A DNA stretch of 64,000 nt from Paenibacillus dendritiformis (GTDB taxonomy: Bacteria; Bacillota; Bacilli; Paenibacillales; Paenibacillaceae). How positions within the stretch are numbered: the stretch's first letter is position 1; each line of letters opens with the position of its first letter. The notes under the pieces were generated by a model. The model did no database searches and was not told the DNA's origin. It saw only the letters and a program-made list of their open reading frames with translations. This document shows positions 43,265-52,280 of this stretch, one piece after another. The position numbers were made by a program, and so were the translations under genes. Location: contig NZ_AP025344.1 of assembly GCF_021654795.1 (NCBI RefSeq), forward strand, positions 3,906,501-3,970,500, read 5' to 3'.

Positions 43265-43984
43265 TTACTCGCCCTGCGCACGATGGTGATGAAGTTCCGG
43301 ATGATCGTCCGCTTCCTGGGCCCGCTGCGCCCGTTTCCGCTTCAGGCTAAGTCCGATGGCCACGGCACCCAGCACGACGATCGCTTCGAATCCGTATTTG
43401 ATGACCGGATTGGTGAAGTAAGGGGCGATAAACTTTTCGGCCACGAGCATTTTCGAGGCGGTCCAGGCGAGCACGGCGGAGCCGAGCAGGATAATAACCG
43501 GATACCGCTCGATAAACTTGAGCACAATCGTGCTTCCCCAGACGACAATCGGAAGCGAGATCATCAATCCGAGAATGACCAGGAACGGATGTCCCTTGGC
43601 GGCCCCCGCCACAGCCAGCACGTTATCGAGCCCCATGGCGGCGTCAGCGACGATGATCGTGCCGACGGCCGCGCCGATGCTGGTGCCGGCCTTGATGTTA
43701 TGCTCCTTCTCTTCAATCATCAGCTTCACTGCGATCCAGAGCAAGAGAAGACCGCCGAACAATTGAAGTCCGGGAACCATCAGCAGGTAGACGACGAGCA
43801 AGGTGGCGATCGCACGGATGATAATCGCTCCGGCCGTCCCCAAAATAATCACTTTTTTCTGGTCCTGCTTCGGAACATTGCGGGCGGCCAGGCCAATGAC
43901 GATCGCATTGTCTCCTGCCAGCACCAGGTCGATCACCACGATCGACAACAATGCCGTCCAGAATTCAATTGAAAATAGTTCCAC
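43265..43984 (-). CDS. TerC family membrane protein (manganese exporter type)
   Basis: Integral membrane protein, 239 aa, with about seven membrane segments. The family signature acidic segments are VVIDLVLAGDNAIVIGLAA near the N-terminus and VADAAMGLDNVLAVAGAA in the middle. TerC proteins, such as B. subtilis YceF/YkoY, protect against excess Mn2+. Start is GTG at 43984, with GGGAGGAAG upstream; the longer frame has no site. A yybP-ykoY manganese riboswitch and two terminators lie in the leader, so expression should rise with Mn2+. Confidence 0.92.
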   Translation of the reverse strand: MELFSIEFWTALLSIVVIDLVLAGDNAIVIGLAARNVPKQDQKKVIILGTAGAIIIRAIATLLVVYLLMVPGLQLFGGLLLLWIAVKLMIEEKEHNIKAGTSIGAAVGTIIVADAAMGLDNVLAVAGAAKGHPFLVILGLMISLPIVVWGSTIVLKFIERYPVIILLGSAVLAWTASKMLVAEKFIAPYFTNPVIKYGFEAIVVLGAVAIGLSLKRKRAQRAQEADDHPELHHHRAQGE

Positions 43985-44021
43985 AATGACTTCCTCCCAT
44001 ACTGTAGTATGCTTGATACTA

Positions 44022-44060
44022 CGAAAAATAAAACAAGCCGTCACCACGAGGCGACGGCTC
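44022..44060 (-). terminator. Second terminator in the terC leader
   Basis: On the minus strand, AGCCGTC and GACGGCT enclose a loop and are followed by TTGTTTTATTTTT. It lies between the riboswitch and the terC start, an unusual second barrier. Confidence 0.6.
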
Positions 44061-44070
44061 TAAACGATCA

Positions 44071-44109
44071 AAAAAGACCTTCACCATCGCAACCCGTGGC
44101 AAAGGTCTC
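44071..44109 (-). terminator. Riboswitch expression-platform terminator
   Basis: On the minus strand AGACCTTTGCCA pairs with the complementary TGGTGAAGGTCT and is followed by TTTTTT. Its 5' arm overlaps the end of the manganese aptamer, so Mn2+ binding would block it. Confidence 0.8.
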
Positions 44110-44205
44110 GCAAACAACGTGTACGTTGCCAGTACCGCCGGGGACGAGGCGACTCGATCCCGTAATGACGACGAATACTGTGCTAGCTACTCCCCTTTGT
44201 GGAGT
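44071..44205 (-). ncRNA. yybP-ykoY manganese riboswitch
   Basis: The minus-strand leader of terC contains the two conserved aptamer blocks AAAGGGGAGTAGC (44186-44198) and, after a variable arm, CGTCGTCATTACGG, CCGGCGGTACTGGCAAC and GAGACCTTTGCC (to about 44098), followed by a terminator. This is the yybP-ykoY motif, a Mn2+-sensing switch that turns on TerC/MntP-type exporters. Boundaries are approximate. Confidence 0.9.
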
Positions 44206-44353
44206 ATCGTTTTCGATATATTCATACTAGCACGGATCGGCAGCATATACAACCCTCATCTTTCGGCGGGGCCGCCCATTTTTGCGTGCGGCCTTTGTTG
44301 TCTCGCGGCCTCCATTTGGTTATGATATGGCTATGCAAAGGAGTTGATATCCA

Positions 44354-45328
44354 ATGAGCGACCATACTCAACCTTCTCTGGAAAAAGCGACATTCGCGGG
44401 CGGATGCTTCTGGTGCATGGTGACTCCGTTCGAGGAGCTTCCCGGCATCCGCTCCATCGTCTCCGGCTATACCGGCGGGCATACGGAAAATCCGACCTAT
44501 GAAGAGGTGTGCACCGACCGAACCGGACACGCGGAGGCCGTGCAGATTACGTTCGATCCGGCCGTATTTCCTTATAAGAAGCTGCTGGAGCTGTTCTGGC
44601 AGCAGATCGATCCGACCGATCCGGGCGGCCAATTCCACGATCGTGGCTCCTCCTACCGAACAGCGATCTTCTATCATAACGAGAAGCAGCGGGAGGAAGC
44701 GGAGGAATCCAAGCGGGAGCTGGAGCGCAGCGGGCGCTTCGACAAGCCGATCGCGACCGAGATTGTCCCGGTATCCGCCTTCTATCCGGCGGAGGAATAC
44801 CACCAGGACTATCATCGCAAGCAGCCGGCCCATTACAAACGTTACCGCACCGGGTCCGGGCGCGACGCCTTTATCGCCAAGCATTGGGGCGTAACGGGGC
44901 CGGACAAAGCCCGGCTGAAGGAAAGTCTCACCCCGATGCAGTTCCATGTCACGCAAAATAACGGAACAGAGCCTCCGTTCCAGAATGAATTCTGGGATCA
45001 TTCGGGAGACGGCATCTATGTAGACATCGTCTCGGGAGAACCGCTGTTCAGCTCGCGCGACAAATATGATGCGGGGTGCGGATGGCCAAGCTTCACGAGA
45101 CCGCTCCGGTCTTACCATATCGAAGAGAAGCTTGACCTGTCCCACGGCATGGTGCGCACCGAGGTGCGCAGCCGTTACGGCGACTCTCATCTCGGGCATG
45201 TCTTCGACGACGGTCCCGGCCCGAACGGACTGCGTTACTGCATCAACTCGGCGGCTCTTCGCTTCATCCCGAAGGAGAAGCTGGAAGAGGAAGGCTACGG
45301 CGAATATGCCGTCTTATTTGCCGATTGA
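44354..45328 (+). CDS. msrAB: Fused methionine sulfoxide reductase MsrA/MsrB
   Basis: Bifunctional repair enzyme, 324 aa. The N-terminal MsrA domain (1-155) has the catalytic GCFWC motif with Cys18 and reduces Met-S-sulfoxide; the C-terminal MsrB domain (about 190-324) has AGCGWPSF and the catalytic Cys in HVFDDGPGPNGLRYCIN and reduces Met-R-sulfoxide. The Zn-binding CxxC pairs of some MsrB proteins are absent, as in many Bacillota MsrB forms. AAGGAG precedes the ATG. It is divergent from the terC leader and ends at a terminator shared with the DUF4261 gene. Confidence 0.94.
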   Translation: MSDHTQPSLEKATFAGGCFWCMVTPFEELPGIRSIVSGYTGGHTENPTYEEVCTDRTGHAEAVQITFDPAVFPYKKLLELFWQQIDPTDPGGQFHDRGSSYRTAIFYHNEKQREEAEESKRELERSGRFDKPIATEIVPVSAFYPAEEYHQDYHRKQPAHYKRYRTGSGRDAFIAKHWGVTGPDKARLKESLTPMQFHVTQNNGTEPPFQNEFWDHSGDGIYVDIVSGEPLFSSRDKYDAGCGWPSFTRPLRSYHIEEKLDLSHGMVRTEVRSRYGDSHLGHVFDDGPGPNGLRYCINSAALRFIPKEKLEEEGYGEYAVLFAD

Positions 45329-45336
45329 TGGTCTGG

Positions 45337-45382
45337 CCGGCCCTTGGTCCAGCGCCGCAGCGCGCTTCGGATCAAGGGCCGG
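45337..45382. terminator. Bidirectional terminator between msrAB and the DUF4261 gene
   Basis: CCGGCCCTTG (45337-45346) pairs with CAAGGGCCGG (45373-45382) across a long loop between convergent genes. Confidence 0.6.
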
Positions 45383-45444
45383 TTGGCGTGTGGCCGAAGC
45401 GGCGGCCCCCGCTTTGGAGCATGGCACCGCTTTACGATTCGGTG

Positions 45445-46575
45445 CTATTCCGGACGTTGATCCCGGCCATGATGCTGGATGCCCGCATAGTGCTCCGGCC
45501 CGGGGTTCAGATCGAGCACATGCCGCATCGGCGCCGCCAAAGCAAGCTGGTGCTCGCAGTGCCAGCGGATCTCCTCCGAGCCGACCGTCTCGCCGTCCTG
45601 GATAATATCCCCGTGCTCGTACAAGTAGTACGCGATATCACCGACCCACGACGCCACTTCATTCGGCTCCAACCCGCGGAAATGACACTGCACATCCGGC
45701 AATCCGATCGCGGCCAGGCCGCAAGTATCCATAATCATCTCGTCTCTGCCATGCACGTTATAGAAACGGAGATTCATCGCCCCGTATAAGCGCTGGCCGG
45801 CTTCGACCGCGGCCGCATAAGCTTGGGGATGGACGATCTTGTCGCTGGCCTGGAAGTAGACGGCTTCGCAAGGCGCCGTCTCCAGCAGAGCCCGGAGCGC
45901 ACCGCTAATGAGCTTCAGGCGCTCCTTATATTCCAGGCCGCGCGCGAAGAAATCGGTCAGCATCAGCGAGTGACGGCAGCCCGCAACGGCCGCTCTCGCT
46001 TCCGGCCAATGCCAGGCTTGCTGCAGCGCCGTCTCGAAGGCTTCCTCCTCCACCGGCTTGTCCGAAGGCATGATGCATGTCTGCGCGGGAAGCGCTCCCT
46101 GCTGGAACTCAATCATATGATTGAGATGGAAGAAGTGCATGACCTCGCCCGCTTCCGCAGCTTCGCTCTCACTGGACTCCCATACCGCCAGCGACTCGCC
46201 AGTCTCCTCCGCTTCCTCCGCATCCTCCGCGCAGTGTATCTCTCCGGTATATTGCTGCATTTTTCCATACAGCGCCTCCCGGTCCAGCACCGGCTTGTCC
46301 TTGTACAGCAATTGAATGACGTACACATCGGCGAATCCGGATTGATCTGGCTCATGCTGCTCTTCTTGCTGTTGTTGCTGTTCTTGCTGTTCTTGCTGTT
46401 CTTGCCCTTCTTGCTGATGTTGCCCTTCTTGCCGTTGCTGCTCTTCTTGCCGTTGCTGCTCTTCTTGCCGTTGCTGCTCTTCTTGCTTATGTTGAGCATA
46501 ATTCTCTTGTTGTTCGGATTGCTTCCCAAGCCCATTCCCGGCTTTTTCGTTCTCGGTCTCTCCCTTGTTGGTCAT
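45445..46575 (-). CDS. DUF4261-containing protein with Gln/Glu-rich N-terminus
   Basis: Predicted soluble protein, 376 aa. The first ~75 residues are almost only Gln, Glu, Arg, Gly and His in short repeats such as EEQQRQ and GQEQQEQQEQQ, and are probably disordered. The rest looks like one domain, with ADVYVIQLLYKDKPV at its start and, at its end, GLPDVQCHFRGLEPNEVASW then YYLYEHGD, the DUF4261 pattern. Function is unknown. The ATG at 46575 is chosen for its spacing to AGGGAG. The repeats make the length of this head prone to slippage. Confidence 0.75.
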   Translation of the reverse strand: MTNKGETENEKAGNGLGKQSEQQENYAQHKQEEQQRQEEQQRQEEQQRQEGQHQQEGQEQQEQQEQQQQQEEQHEPDQSGFADVYVIQLLYKDKPVLDREALYGKMQQYTGEIHCAEDAEEAEETGESLAVWESSESEAAEAGEVMHFFHLNHMIEFQQGALPAQTCIMPSDKPVEEEAFETALQQAWHWPEARAAVAGCRHSLMLTDFFARGLEYKERLKLISGALRALLETAPCEAVYFQASDKIVHPQAYAAAVEAGQRLYGAMNLRFYNVHGRDEMIMDTCGLAAIGLPDVQCHFRGLEPNEVASWVGDIAYYLYEHGDIIQDGETVGSEEIRWHCEHQLALAAPMRHVLDLNPGPEHYAGIQHHGRDQRPE

Positions 46576-46663
46576 GCTCCACACTCCCTATGTCATTGAA
46601 TGGGGCTTTGTCAGGCTCGATTTGTCCTCTCCTCAGGGATGTCCCATGTCCCGGGACACCCCC

Positions 46664-47701
46664 TTACGTCTCCCCGCAGGCAGCGTATTCCTGGATCAGC
46701 GGAGCAATCCGCACCGTCGCTTGACGGCGGGAGCTCTCCATGGCCCCGAACACCATCGCCATGCTCTTCACATTGTCGGCGGCGCAAGTCTCCGCCGGCC
46801 GTCCTTCCGCCATCGCGGCGAAGATCTCGTCGAGGCAACCGGCATGCCCCTCCCGGCCGTTCCAATCCATCGGGGCCTCCGTCCGTACCGCTTCCCCGGC
46901 ATCATTGAATGATTCGGCCTCGATCCGGTCCTCTCCATCCCAGATCGCGGTGCCTCGGCTGCCGGCGACGCGCCAAGCCGCCTCCCATGATGTCGGGAAC
47001 CCCTGAGCGCTCCAGGAGCCGCGGTAATTGAAGACCGACCCGTCATTCATCTCAAAGGTGCAAACGGCGCTGGCATGACCTTTGTACCAGGAACCGGGAA
47101 GATTCCACTCCTGGCAGGTCACGGATATCGGATCCGCCCCCGTGATGAAGCGGGCTTGATCGAACGTATGGATAGCCATATCCAGAATAAGCGGACTGGC
47201 CATCTGCTCGCGGAAGCCCCCGAACCGGGGCGCGAGGAAGAAATCCGCCCCGACGAAGCCAAGCCGGCCGATGACGCCCGATTGGACCAAGCCGCGGAAT
47301 GCCCGAACCCGGCGCAAGTAACGGCGGTTCTGCATAATGGACAGGGACATCCCCGTCTTCCGCGACAGCTCCGCCAACTCGATCGCCGCGGACAGGCTGG
47401 ATGCCATCGGTTTTTCCGCAATCACATGACAGCCCATCTCCATTGCGGTCCCCGATGTTGCGCGATGCGCGTTCGGCGTCGTCACGTCGAAGACGAGATT
47501 GGCTCCGCTGCGCCGTATCGCTTCCCGCAGATCCGAATAGAGCCCGCATGACAGACCATGCCTTTCCGCCATCTGCAAGGCGGCTTCCGGCCGGATATCG
47601 ACGAGGCCGACAATCGCCGTATCCTCGCGCTGCCTGGCATACTCCATCCACGTATTGGCCATTTGGCCGCATCCGGCCACGACGACTTTCCATGTTGTCA
47701 T
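46664..47701 (-). CDS. Gfo/Idh/MocA family NAD(P)-dependent oxidoreductase
   Basis: Sugar or inositol-type dehydrogenase, 345 aa. The N-terminal Rossmann fold has VVAGCGQMANTWMEYA (GxGxxA-type), the family lysine in HVIAEKPMASSL (EKP motif) and the C-terminal GFO_IDH_MocA_C region with LDMAIHTFDQARFITG, where His and Asp are the usual catalytic residues. It stands alone between a DUF4261 gene and a repeat-rich spacer, so the substrate cannot be deduced. AAGGAG precedes the ATG. Confidence 0.88.
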   Translation of the reverse strand: MTTWKVVVAGCGQMANTWMEYARQREDTAIVGLVDIRPEAALQMAERHGLSCGLYSDLREAIRRSGANLVFDVTTPNAHRATSGTAMEMGCHVIAEKPMASSLSAAIELAELSRKTGMSLSIMQNRRYLRRVRAFRGLVQSGVIGRLGFVGADFFLAPRFGGFREQMASPLILDMAIHTFDQARFITGADPISVTCQEWNLPGSWYKGHASAVCTFEMNDGSVFNYRGSWSAQGFPTSWEAAWRVAGSRGTAIWDGEDRIEAESFNDAGEAVRTEAPMDWNGREGHAGCLDEIFAAMAEGRPAETCAADNVKSMAMVFGAMESSRRQATVRIAPLIQEYAACGET

Positions 47702-47810
47702 GATGCGACACGCTCCTTACTCCATAGGATTTGATAAGATTATACCCCAATCCTGTTCCGCAGCGAATAGATTCATGGATCCGTTATCGCTGCACTATCG
47801 TCAAAATGTG

Positions 47811-47905
47811 CAAACCGTCCTGGCGTGGCCGACGTTCAAATGCCAAGTGTGCAAACCGCCCTGGCGCGTCCAGCGTTCAAATGCCAAGTGTGTAAACCGC
47901 CCCCA
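47811..47905. repeat. Tandem repeat, about 41-bp unit, 2.5 copies
   Basis: Unit CAAATGCCAAGTGTGCAAAC then CGCCCTGGCGCGTCCAGCGT, with a degenerate first copy. Confidence 0.75.
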
Positions 47906-48006
47906 AGTCCCCTCTACTGGTGTTTCTTCGCCATGCAATGGTTCCTGCCCCGCGGTGGTTCTATCCCTCGGCATGGAGAGCGGATTGTTCGCCGCAGCGC
48001 CGAAGA

Positions 48007-48197
48007 TTACTGCAAATCTGCAGTATTTCTCCAGAGCTGCTTATGGCGAAAAGCCAATCCTGCAAAAATGCAGGAATTTCGCTCTTGATCCCCCAAAAAA
48101 AAGGAAAATTAGGCGAAAATGATGCACTTTTGCAGGAATTATACCGCAGATCCGCCATTGGATCGAAAATTACTGCACCCGTGCAGGATTTTTTCTT
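48007..48197. repeat. Cluster of four interrupted palindromes (CTGCA...TGCAG family)
   Basis: Members: ATTACTGCAAATCTGCAGTA (48007), AATCCTGCAAAAATGCAGGA (48056), AAATGATGCACTTTTGCAGG (48116) and AATTACTGCACCCGTGCAGG (48171). They are spaced about 50-60 bases. Arms are conserved (TCCTGCA/TGCAGGA) while the loops differ. Confidence 0.7.
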
Positions 48198-48392
48198 TGA
48201 GGGTGCCCCAGCGCCTCTTGCGCCTCCTCCTGCTCCTTGCAGCCAGACGAGGAAGCCGCTCCTCCGGCCCGAGCTCGCCGGCGGCCATAGAGCCCCGCCA
48301 GCCTTGGGCACATCGTCAGGCCCCTCCATAGGCTGCGGGATCACCGCGGGCTTGCCCCTGCCAGCGAGCCTTGCCGGCCCTCATTAACAACA

Positions 48393-48422
48393 AAAGACAG
48401 GCGAAACTCTTCGCCTGTCTTT
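48393..48422. terminator. Bidirectional terminator
   Basis: AAAGACAGGCGA pairs with TCGCCTGTCTTT across a six-base loop; it serves the membrane-protein gene on the minus strand. Confidence 0.8.
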
Positions 48423-48471
48423 AACCTCCCGCGGCCGGGTGCGCCGCAAGCGCCCCGGCCTCATTCCCTTG

Positions 48472-49047
48472 TTATGCCATGCTTCCGCCCATCGCATCCG
48501 TTCGCTTGGCCGCCTGCCCGAACAAGCCCATCAGCATGATGACGACAATAATATAGAGCAGGAAGAACGGCACGGCCATCGCGTCGAACAGCATCGGCGA
48601 CGCCAGGGCAAAGCCGATCATGCTCAACGAGCATCCGAGCGCGACAATGAAATAGATGAGCCGCCTGCGGGCCATATGCGCGAGCGCGGGCTGTCCGTTC
48701 CGCAGCAGGAACGAGCGCAGCCCGCCGCACAGCAGGGCCATCAGCGCGATATTCAACCCGGTCTCGAGCACGGATCGCCCGACTCCGTACCAGGCCAATA
48801 TCCCCCGGGGGATGGCTTGAATGAAGAACGGCTGCAAAATTTCGATAACGGCCAACGCCATCAGCGGGATAACCACGGCCTTCGCGCGCCGGAACGGAGG
48901 CTCGACCCCTTCCAGATCGCGAATCGCCGTATAGATGAGGAACAAGCCGACGATATCCGGCAGCAGATCTACGCCTCCCGCCGTGTAATCAATAAAAAAC
49001 AGCAATCCCCATTGGATTCGTCTAAACGCTTTCTTCTCTGTCAACAT
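48472..49047 (-). CDS. Membrane protein of unknown function, 191 aa
   Basis: Hydrophobic protein with about five to six membrane segments (for example WGLLFFIDYTAGGVDLLPDI, VVIPLMALAVIEILQPFF, LFDAMAVPFFLLYIIVVIML). I do not recognise the family. The start at MLTEKKAFRR (49047) is a guess; the nearest ribosome-like AAAGGA is rather far, and a GTG about 20 bases upstream is possible. A terminator follows the stop. Confidence 0.65.
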   Translation of the reverse strand: MLTEKKAFRRIQWGLLFFIDYTAGGVDLLPDIVGLFLIYTAIRDLEGVEPPFRRAKAVVIPLMALAVIEILQPFFIQAIPRGILAWYGVGRSVLETGLNIALMALLCGGLRSFLLRNGQPALAHMARRRLIYFIVALGCSLSMIGFALASPMLFDAMAVPFFLLYIIVVIMLMGLFGQAAKRTDAMGGSMA

Positions 49048-49256
49048 CGTGGTGAATTCGATTCCTTTCACTGCTCCGTCCCGGAAGGGACAGCGCCTTA
49101 GTTCATCGTGTTCAAGTATAGCGCGCAGCCTTCCGGCATGCAACTTGAGGAAGCGACGGACCTATAACGGGAGTGTGAGTATGCGAACGACCACGAATGC
49201 GCTGACTTGCCGAAGCGGGCTTCGACGCGCTTCCAGACATGCCCGCCCGGACATGA

Positions 49257-49286
49257 AGAAGCGGGGAACAACCGCTCCCCGCTTCT
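49257..49286 (-). terminator. Hairpin after the signal peptidase gene
   Basis: AGAAGCGGGG pairs with CCCCGCTTCT just after the lepB-type stop on the minus strand; the T run is weak. Confidence 0.55.
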
Positions 49287-49294
49287 GCTCCCTG

Positions 49295-49795
49295 CTACCA
49301 CCAAGGCCATACTTTGCATTCGACCTTGCCTTCCAGATACTCCAGCGGAACAGGCCCGTAGGTCCGGCTGTCTATGCTGACGGCCCGGTTGTCTCCCATC
49401 ACGAATACATGCCCTTCCGGCACGACAATCGGCAGGTCCAGCTGCTTCGGCAGGGTGCTGCCCTCTGCGAACGGCTCGTCGACGACCCGGCCGTTCACTT
49501 CCAGCTTCCCGTCGCGGGTATCGATCGTGTCGCCCGCCACGCCGACGACGCGCTTGATATACCGTTCTCCCTGGAACGCCGGATCGATGATGACGACATC
49601 GCCGTAGGCGGGCTCGAACCAATGGTACACCCATTTGTTCTCGATGAGCCGATCCCCGGGATTATACGTATGCTGCATGGAATGCTGCTGCACGACGACC
49701 TGCGCATAGGCGACCTGCTGGATTAACAGGCTGATGCCGAACGCGATGATCATCGGAATAACATAACCTTTGATAATATGAGACATTCGCATCAT
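49295..49795 (-). CDS. lepB: Type I signal peptidase
   Basis: Membrane-anchored protease that removes signal peptides outside the membrane, 166 aa. One N-terminal membrane segment (about 11-31) is followed by the catalytic Ser39 in QQHSM and Lys81 in RYIKRVVG, and the conserved box E GHVFVMGDNRAVSIDSR. The Ser-Met pair is in the usual place but the preceding segment VVVQQH differs from the common VxGxSM form. AAGGAGG precedes the ATG. It is a short, Bacillus-type (SipS) enzyme; a 51-base gap separates it from an upstream membrane protein. Confidence 0.9.
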   Translation of the reverse strand: MMRMSHIIKGYVIPMIIAFGISLLIQQVAYAQVVVQQHSMQHTYNPGDRLIENKWVYHWFEPAYGDVVIIDPAFQGERYIKRVVGVAGDTIDTRDGKLEVNGRVVDEPFAEGSTLPKQLDLPIVVPEGHVFVMGDNRAVSIDSRTYGPVPLEYLEGKVECKVWPWW

Positions 49796-49846
49796 TCAAT
49801 TCCTCCTTCGAAGGCGTACATTCGCCATTGTCGGCGTCGTCCCCGT

Positions 49847-50437
49847 TCACGATGAGGACGAGCGCGTGAAGTAGCGGGTCAGTCCGCCGGCCCCAATCGC
49901 CAGACAGAGACCGAGCAGCATCTTCACAATGACTTGCACGAAATTCGCGCTTAATTCGCGCTGCATATGATCCGGGTACATGTGCGTATCGACATAGGTA
50001 ATCGTCATCAACATATGTATGAAGTCCGGGATGCCGTTAATGAGCAGGATCAGGCCGGAGATGCCGAGGCCCGTCTGAAGCAGCGGCTTGGTCAGGGATG
50101 CCAGTTCCTGCGCCCTCGATCGCCGCGGAAGCTCTCCTTGGCCCGCCGCCTCTGCCGCCGCAGCTTCCTCCCGCGGCTGGGCGGCCGGGGCCAACAGTCC
50201 GGAGATGCGGTAAGCTGCCGTCCATAGTACGAAGGCGCTAAGCAGCATAATGATGGACGGGAGCAGGACCACCACCAACAGCACAATCTGATCCGGCCCG
50301 CTGGCGGCTGCATCCTTGATAGACATCAGATTCGGCAAGCTGACCTGCACCACGTTAGACACATGGACGATCGCGGTAATGAAAAAATACAGCGCCAGCA
50401 ACCGCACCGCCACATAGGCCAGCGATCGGGTATTCAA
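49847..50437 (-). CDS. Membrane protein of unknown function, 196 aa
   Basis: Membrane protein with about four segments (LLALYFFITAIVHVSNV, IVLLVVVLLPSIIMLLSAFV, GLGISGLILLINGIPDFI, VIVKMLLGLCLAIGAG) and an Ala/Glu-rich cytoplasmic linker. The family is not recognised. The start is uncertain: the in-frame GTG at 50452 lies inside a G-run; the TTG at 50437, seven bases after GGGGGG, fits better. Confidence 0.65.
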   Translation of the reverse strand: MNTRSLAYVAVRLLALYFFITAIVHVSNVVQVSLPNLMSIKDAAASGPDQIVLLVVVLLPSIIMLLSAFVLWTAAYRISGLLAPAAQPREEAAAAEAAGQGELPRRSRAQELASLTKPLLQTGLGISGLILLINGIPDFIHMLMTITYVDTHMYPDHMQRELSANFVQVIVKMLLGLCLAIGAGGLTRYFTRSSSS

Positions 50438-50528
50438 TCCAGTTCCCCCCACTCCGATTCAGAAATACAAAATCTATGAATGCGTATAGTGCAACCTCTA
50501 TTATACAAGATTAGGGGGTTCGTGGGAA

Positions 50529-52274
50529 TCAGCTATGCTTCGCCGGGATCCGGATGGATATCGAGGTCCCGATCCCGAGCCGGCTGTGGATGCTCACGCC
50601 GTATTCCGGTCCGTATTGCAGCTTGATGCGCTGATCGACGTTGCGTATGCCATAGCCCGCATTCACATGATCCCGGCCATGGAAAATATCGATCACGCGC
50701 TCCGGGGCCATTCCGACCCCGTCATCGATGACGCGGAATAAGAGATTTTCCCCTTCTTTGGACGCCACGACGCGAATGTGAATCCGATCACCGCACCAGG
50801 CATGCTCCAGGACGTTCTCAATAAATGGCTGCAAAATCAGCTTGACAGTGCTGTACGGCCAAATGACGGGGTCGATATCGAACATCACCTCAAGCCGTTC
50901 CCCGTATTTGATCTTCTGGATATCGACATACGCCTGTGCCTGCTCCAGCTCTTGCGGAACCCGGATCATCAGCTTGCCGTTGTTCAGAGCCAGGCGGTAA
51001 AATTTGGCCAGCCCCATCACCATTTGCTGCAGCTTGTCATTTTCGCCGAATTTGGCGAGGCGGCTGATCGAGGACAGGGTGTTATAGAGAAAATGCGGAT
51101 TCATTTGCGACTGAAGCATTTCCAGCTCCGCTTCCTTCTTCTGCAGCTGGGTCAAGTACACTTCCTTGATTAGAGACTCGATATTCTCGCCCATATTGTT
51201 GAGCGCGGTCGCAATCTGCGAGAATTCGTCATTGCCCCGGTAGGAGATGCGCTTATGCAGATCTCCTTCGCGAAATGCATTCAGCACGGAGACAAACTTA
51301 TGTATCCGAACCGAGAAGAACCGGGATATAAAGCCGCCTGCGAAAGAGAGGACAACCACGCAAATCAGACAAGCGAAAATGATAAAAATCCTGACCTTGA
51401 GCGCATCCTGCTGGATCAGCGCGACCGGCACGAGCGCGGCCAGCTTCCACGATTGCCGGCCGACCGTCTCCTGGATCGTCAAAAAATCCTTGTCCAACTG
51501 CTCCTGGCCTTCCGAGTAGGCGGCCGGAAGCTCGCCTGATTGATACATGATCCGCCCGGACTCATCCTGAATATAGAGGACGCTTCCGCTTCCAATTTTG
51601 GAGTAATCCAGACTGTCGAACAACTCCTGAATGGCCACGTTGATCCGGAGGAATCCGACTTCCTGCAGCTGATTCGGATTGTAGGTGTCAATCAGTCTCC
51701 GCAGCAGGGAAATCCGCTGAAGGTCGCGGTCATTTTCGATCTGGCTCCACTGCATCGTGAAGCCATACTTTTCAGGCGGGAAGTGCTTGTACCATTCCTT
51801 GTCCGTAATGCGGCTAAGATGATAAATATCATACGACCAGTTACTCTCCTCGATCCTATTCTTATATACTTCATAAATCGATTCATTGCGGAAGTAGACC
51901 GAGGTCCACAGCTTCATGCCGGTCGACTTGGTGGCGGCTTCTATTTTGGGCAGAACGTCCTTCGTCATGCGGTCATAGTTGTCCCACCCCTCCTCATAGC
52001 TTCGCAGATGCCGGTACAATTCATAATCGTCATAGAGAAGGGAGGAAATGCGGATGACATCCTGCATCTTATATTCGATATTATCGCGCATCTGCAGCAA
52101 GGTTCCCTGAACATTCATCCTGGTGTGCTTCCGGATCGATTCGTCGTACATGGAGTGGGACACATAGCCGATGACAGATACGGCACTCACGATGAACAGC
52201 ATATAAGTAAGCATTAATTTATATCCAATCGGCAAGTACCTTCGCCTCGCCTGTTGTGCTTTCATATCCGCCAT
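50529..52274 (-). CDS. YesM-type sensor histidine kinase
   Basis: Membrane sensor kinase, 581 aa. Membrane segments at about 19-38 and 294-317 flank a dCache-type extracellular domain; a HAMP linker follows. The kinase core has QMNPHFLYNTL with His394 as likely phospho-acceptor, N box LILQPFIENVLEHA and G box IDDGVGM. It follows its response regulator gene by six bases and lies downstream of an LplABC-type transporter, so it should sense an extracellular oligosaccharide. Confidence 0.92.
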   Translation of the reverse strand: MADMKAQQARRRYLPIGYKLMLTYMLFIVSAVSVIGYVSHSMYDESIRKHTRMNVQGTLLQMRDNIEYKMQDVIRISSLLYDDYELYRHLRSYEEGWDNYDRMTKDVLPKIEAATKSTGMKLWTSVYFRNESIYEVYKNRIEESNWSYDIYHLSRITDKEWYKHFPPEKYGFTMQWSQIENDRDLQRISLLRRLIDTYNPNQLQEVGFLRINVAIQELFDSLDYSKIGSGSVLYIQDESGRIMYQSGELPAAYSEGQEQLDKDFLTIQETVGRQSWKLAALVPVALIQQDALKVRIFIIFACLICVVVLSFAGGFISRFFSVRIHKFVSVLNAFREGDLHKRISYRGNDEFSQIATALNNMGENIESLIKEVYLTQLQKKEAELEMLQSQMNPHFLYNTLSSISRLAKFGENDKLQQMVMGLAKFYRLALNNGKLMIRVPQELEQAQAYVDIQKIKYGERLEVMFDIDPVIWPYSTVKLILQPFIENVLEHAWCGDRIHIRVVASKEGENLLFRVIDDGVGMAPERVIDIFHGRDHVNAGYGIRNVDQRIKLQYGPEYGVSIHSRLGIGTSISIRIPAKHS

Positions 52275-52280
52275 CCCCTG

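Larger units (their letters stand above)
47702..48471. other. Repeat-rich gene-free region
   Basis: About 770 bases without a gene. It holds a 41-bp tandem repeat (47811-47905), a cluster of interrupted palindromes (48007-48197) and a terminator (48393-48422). The short plus-strand frames in it have no ribosome sites. Confidence 0.6.

Noticed and set aside
48007..48197. Possible degenerate CRISPR array from spaced palindromes
   Set aside because: Arms vary between copies and the spacing sequences are irregular; no cas genes in the window.
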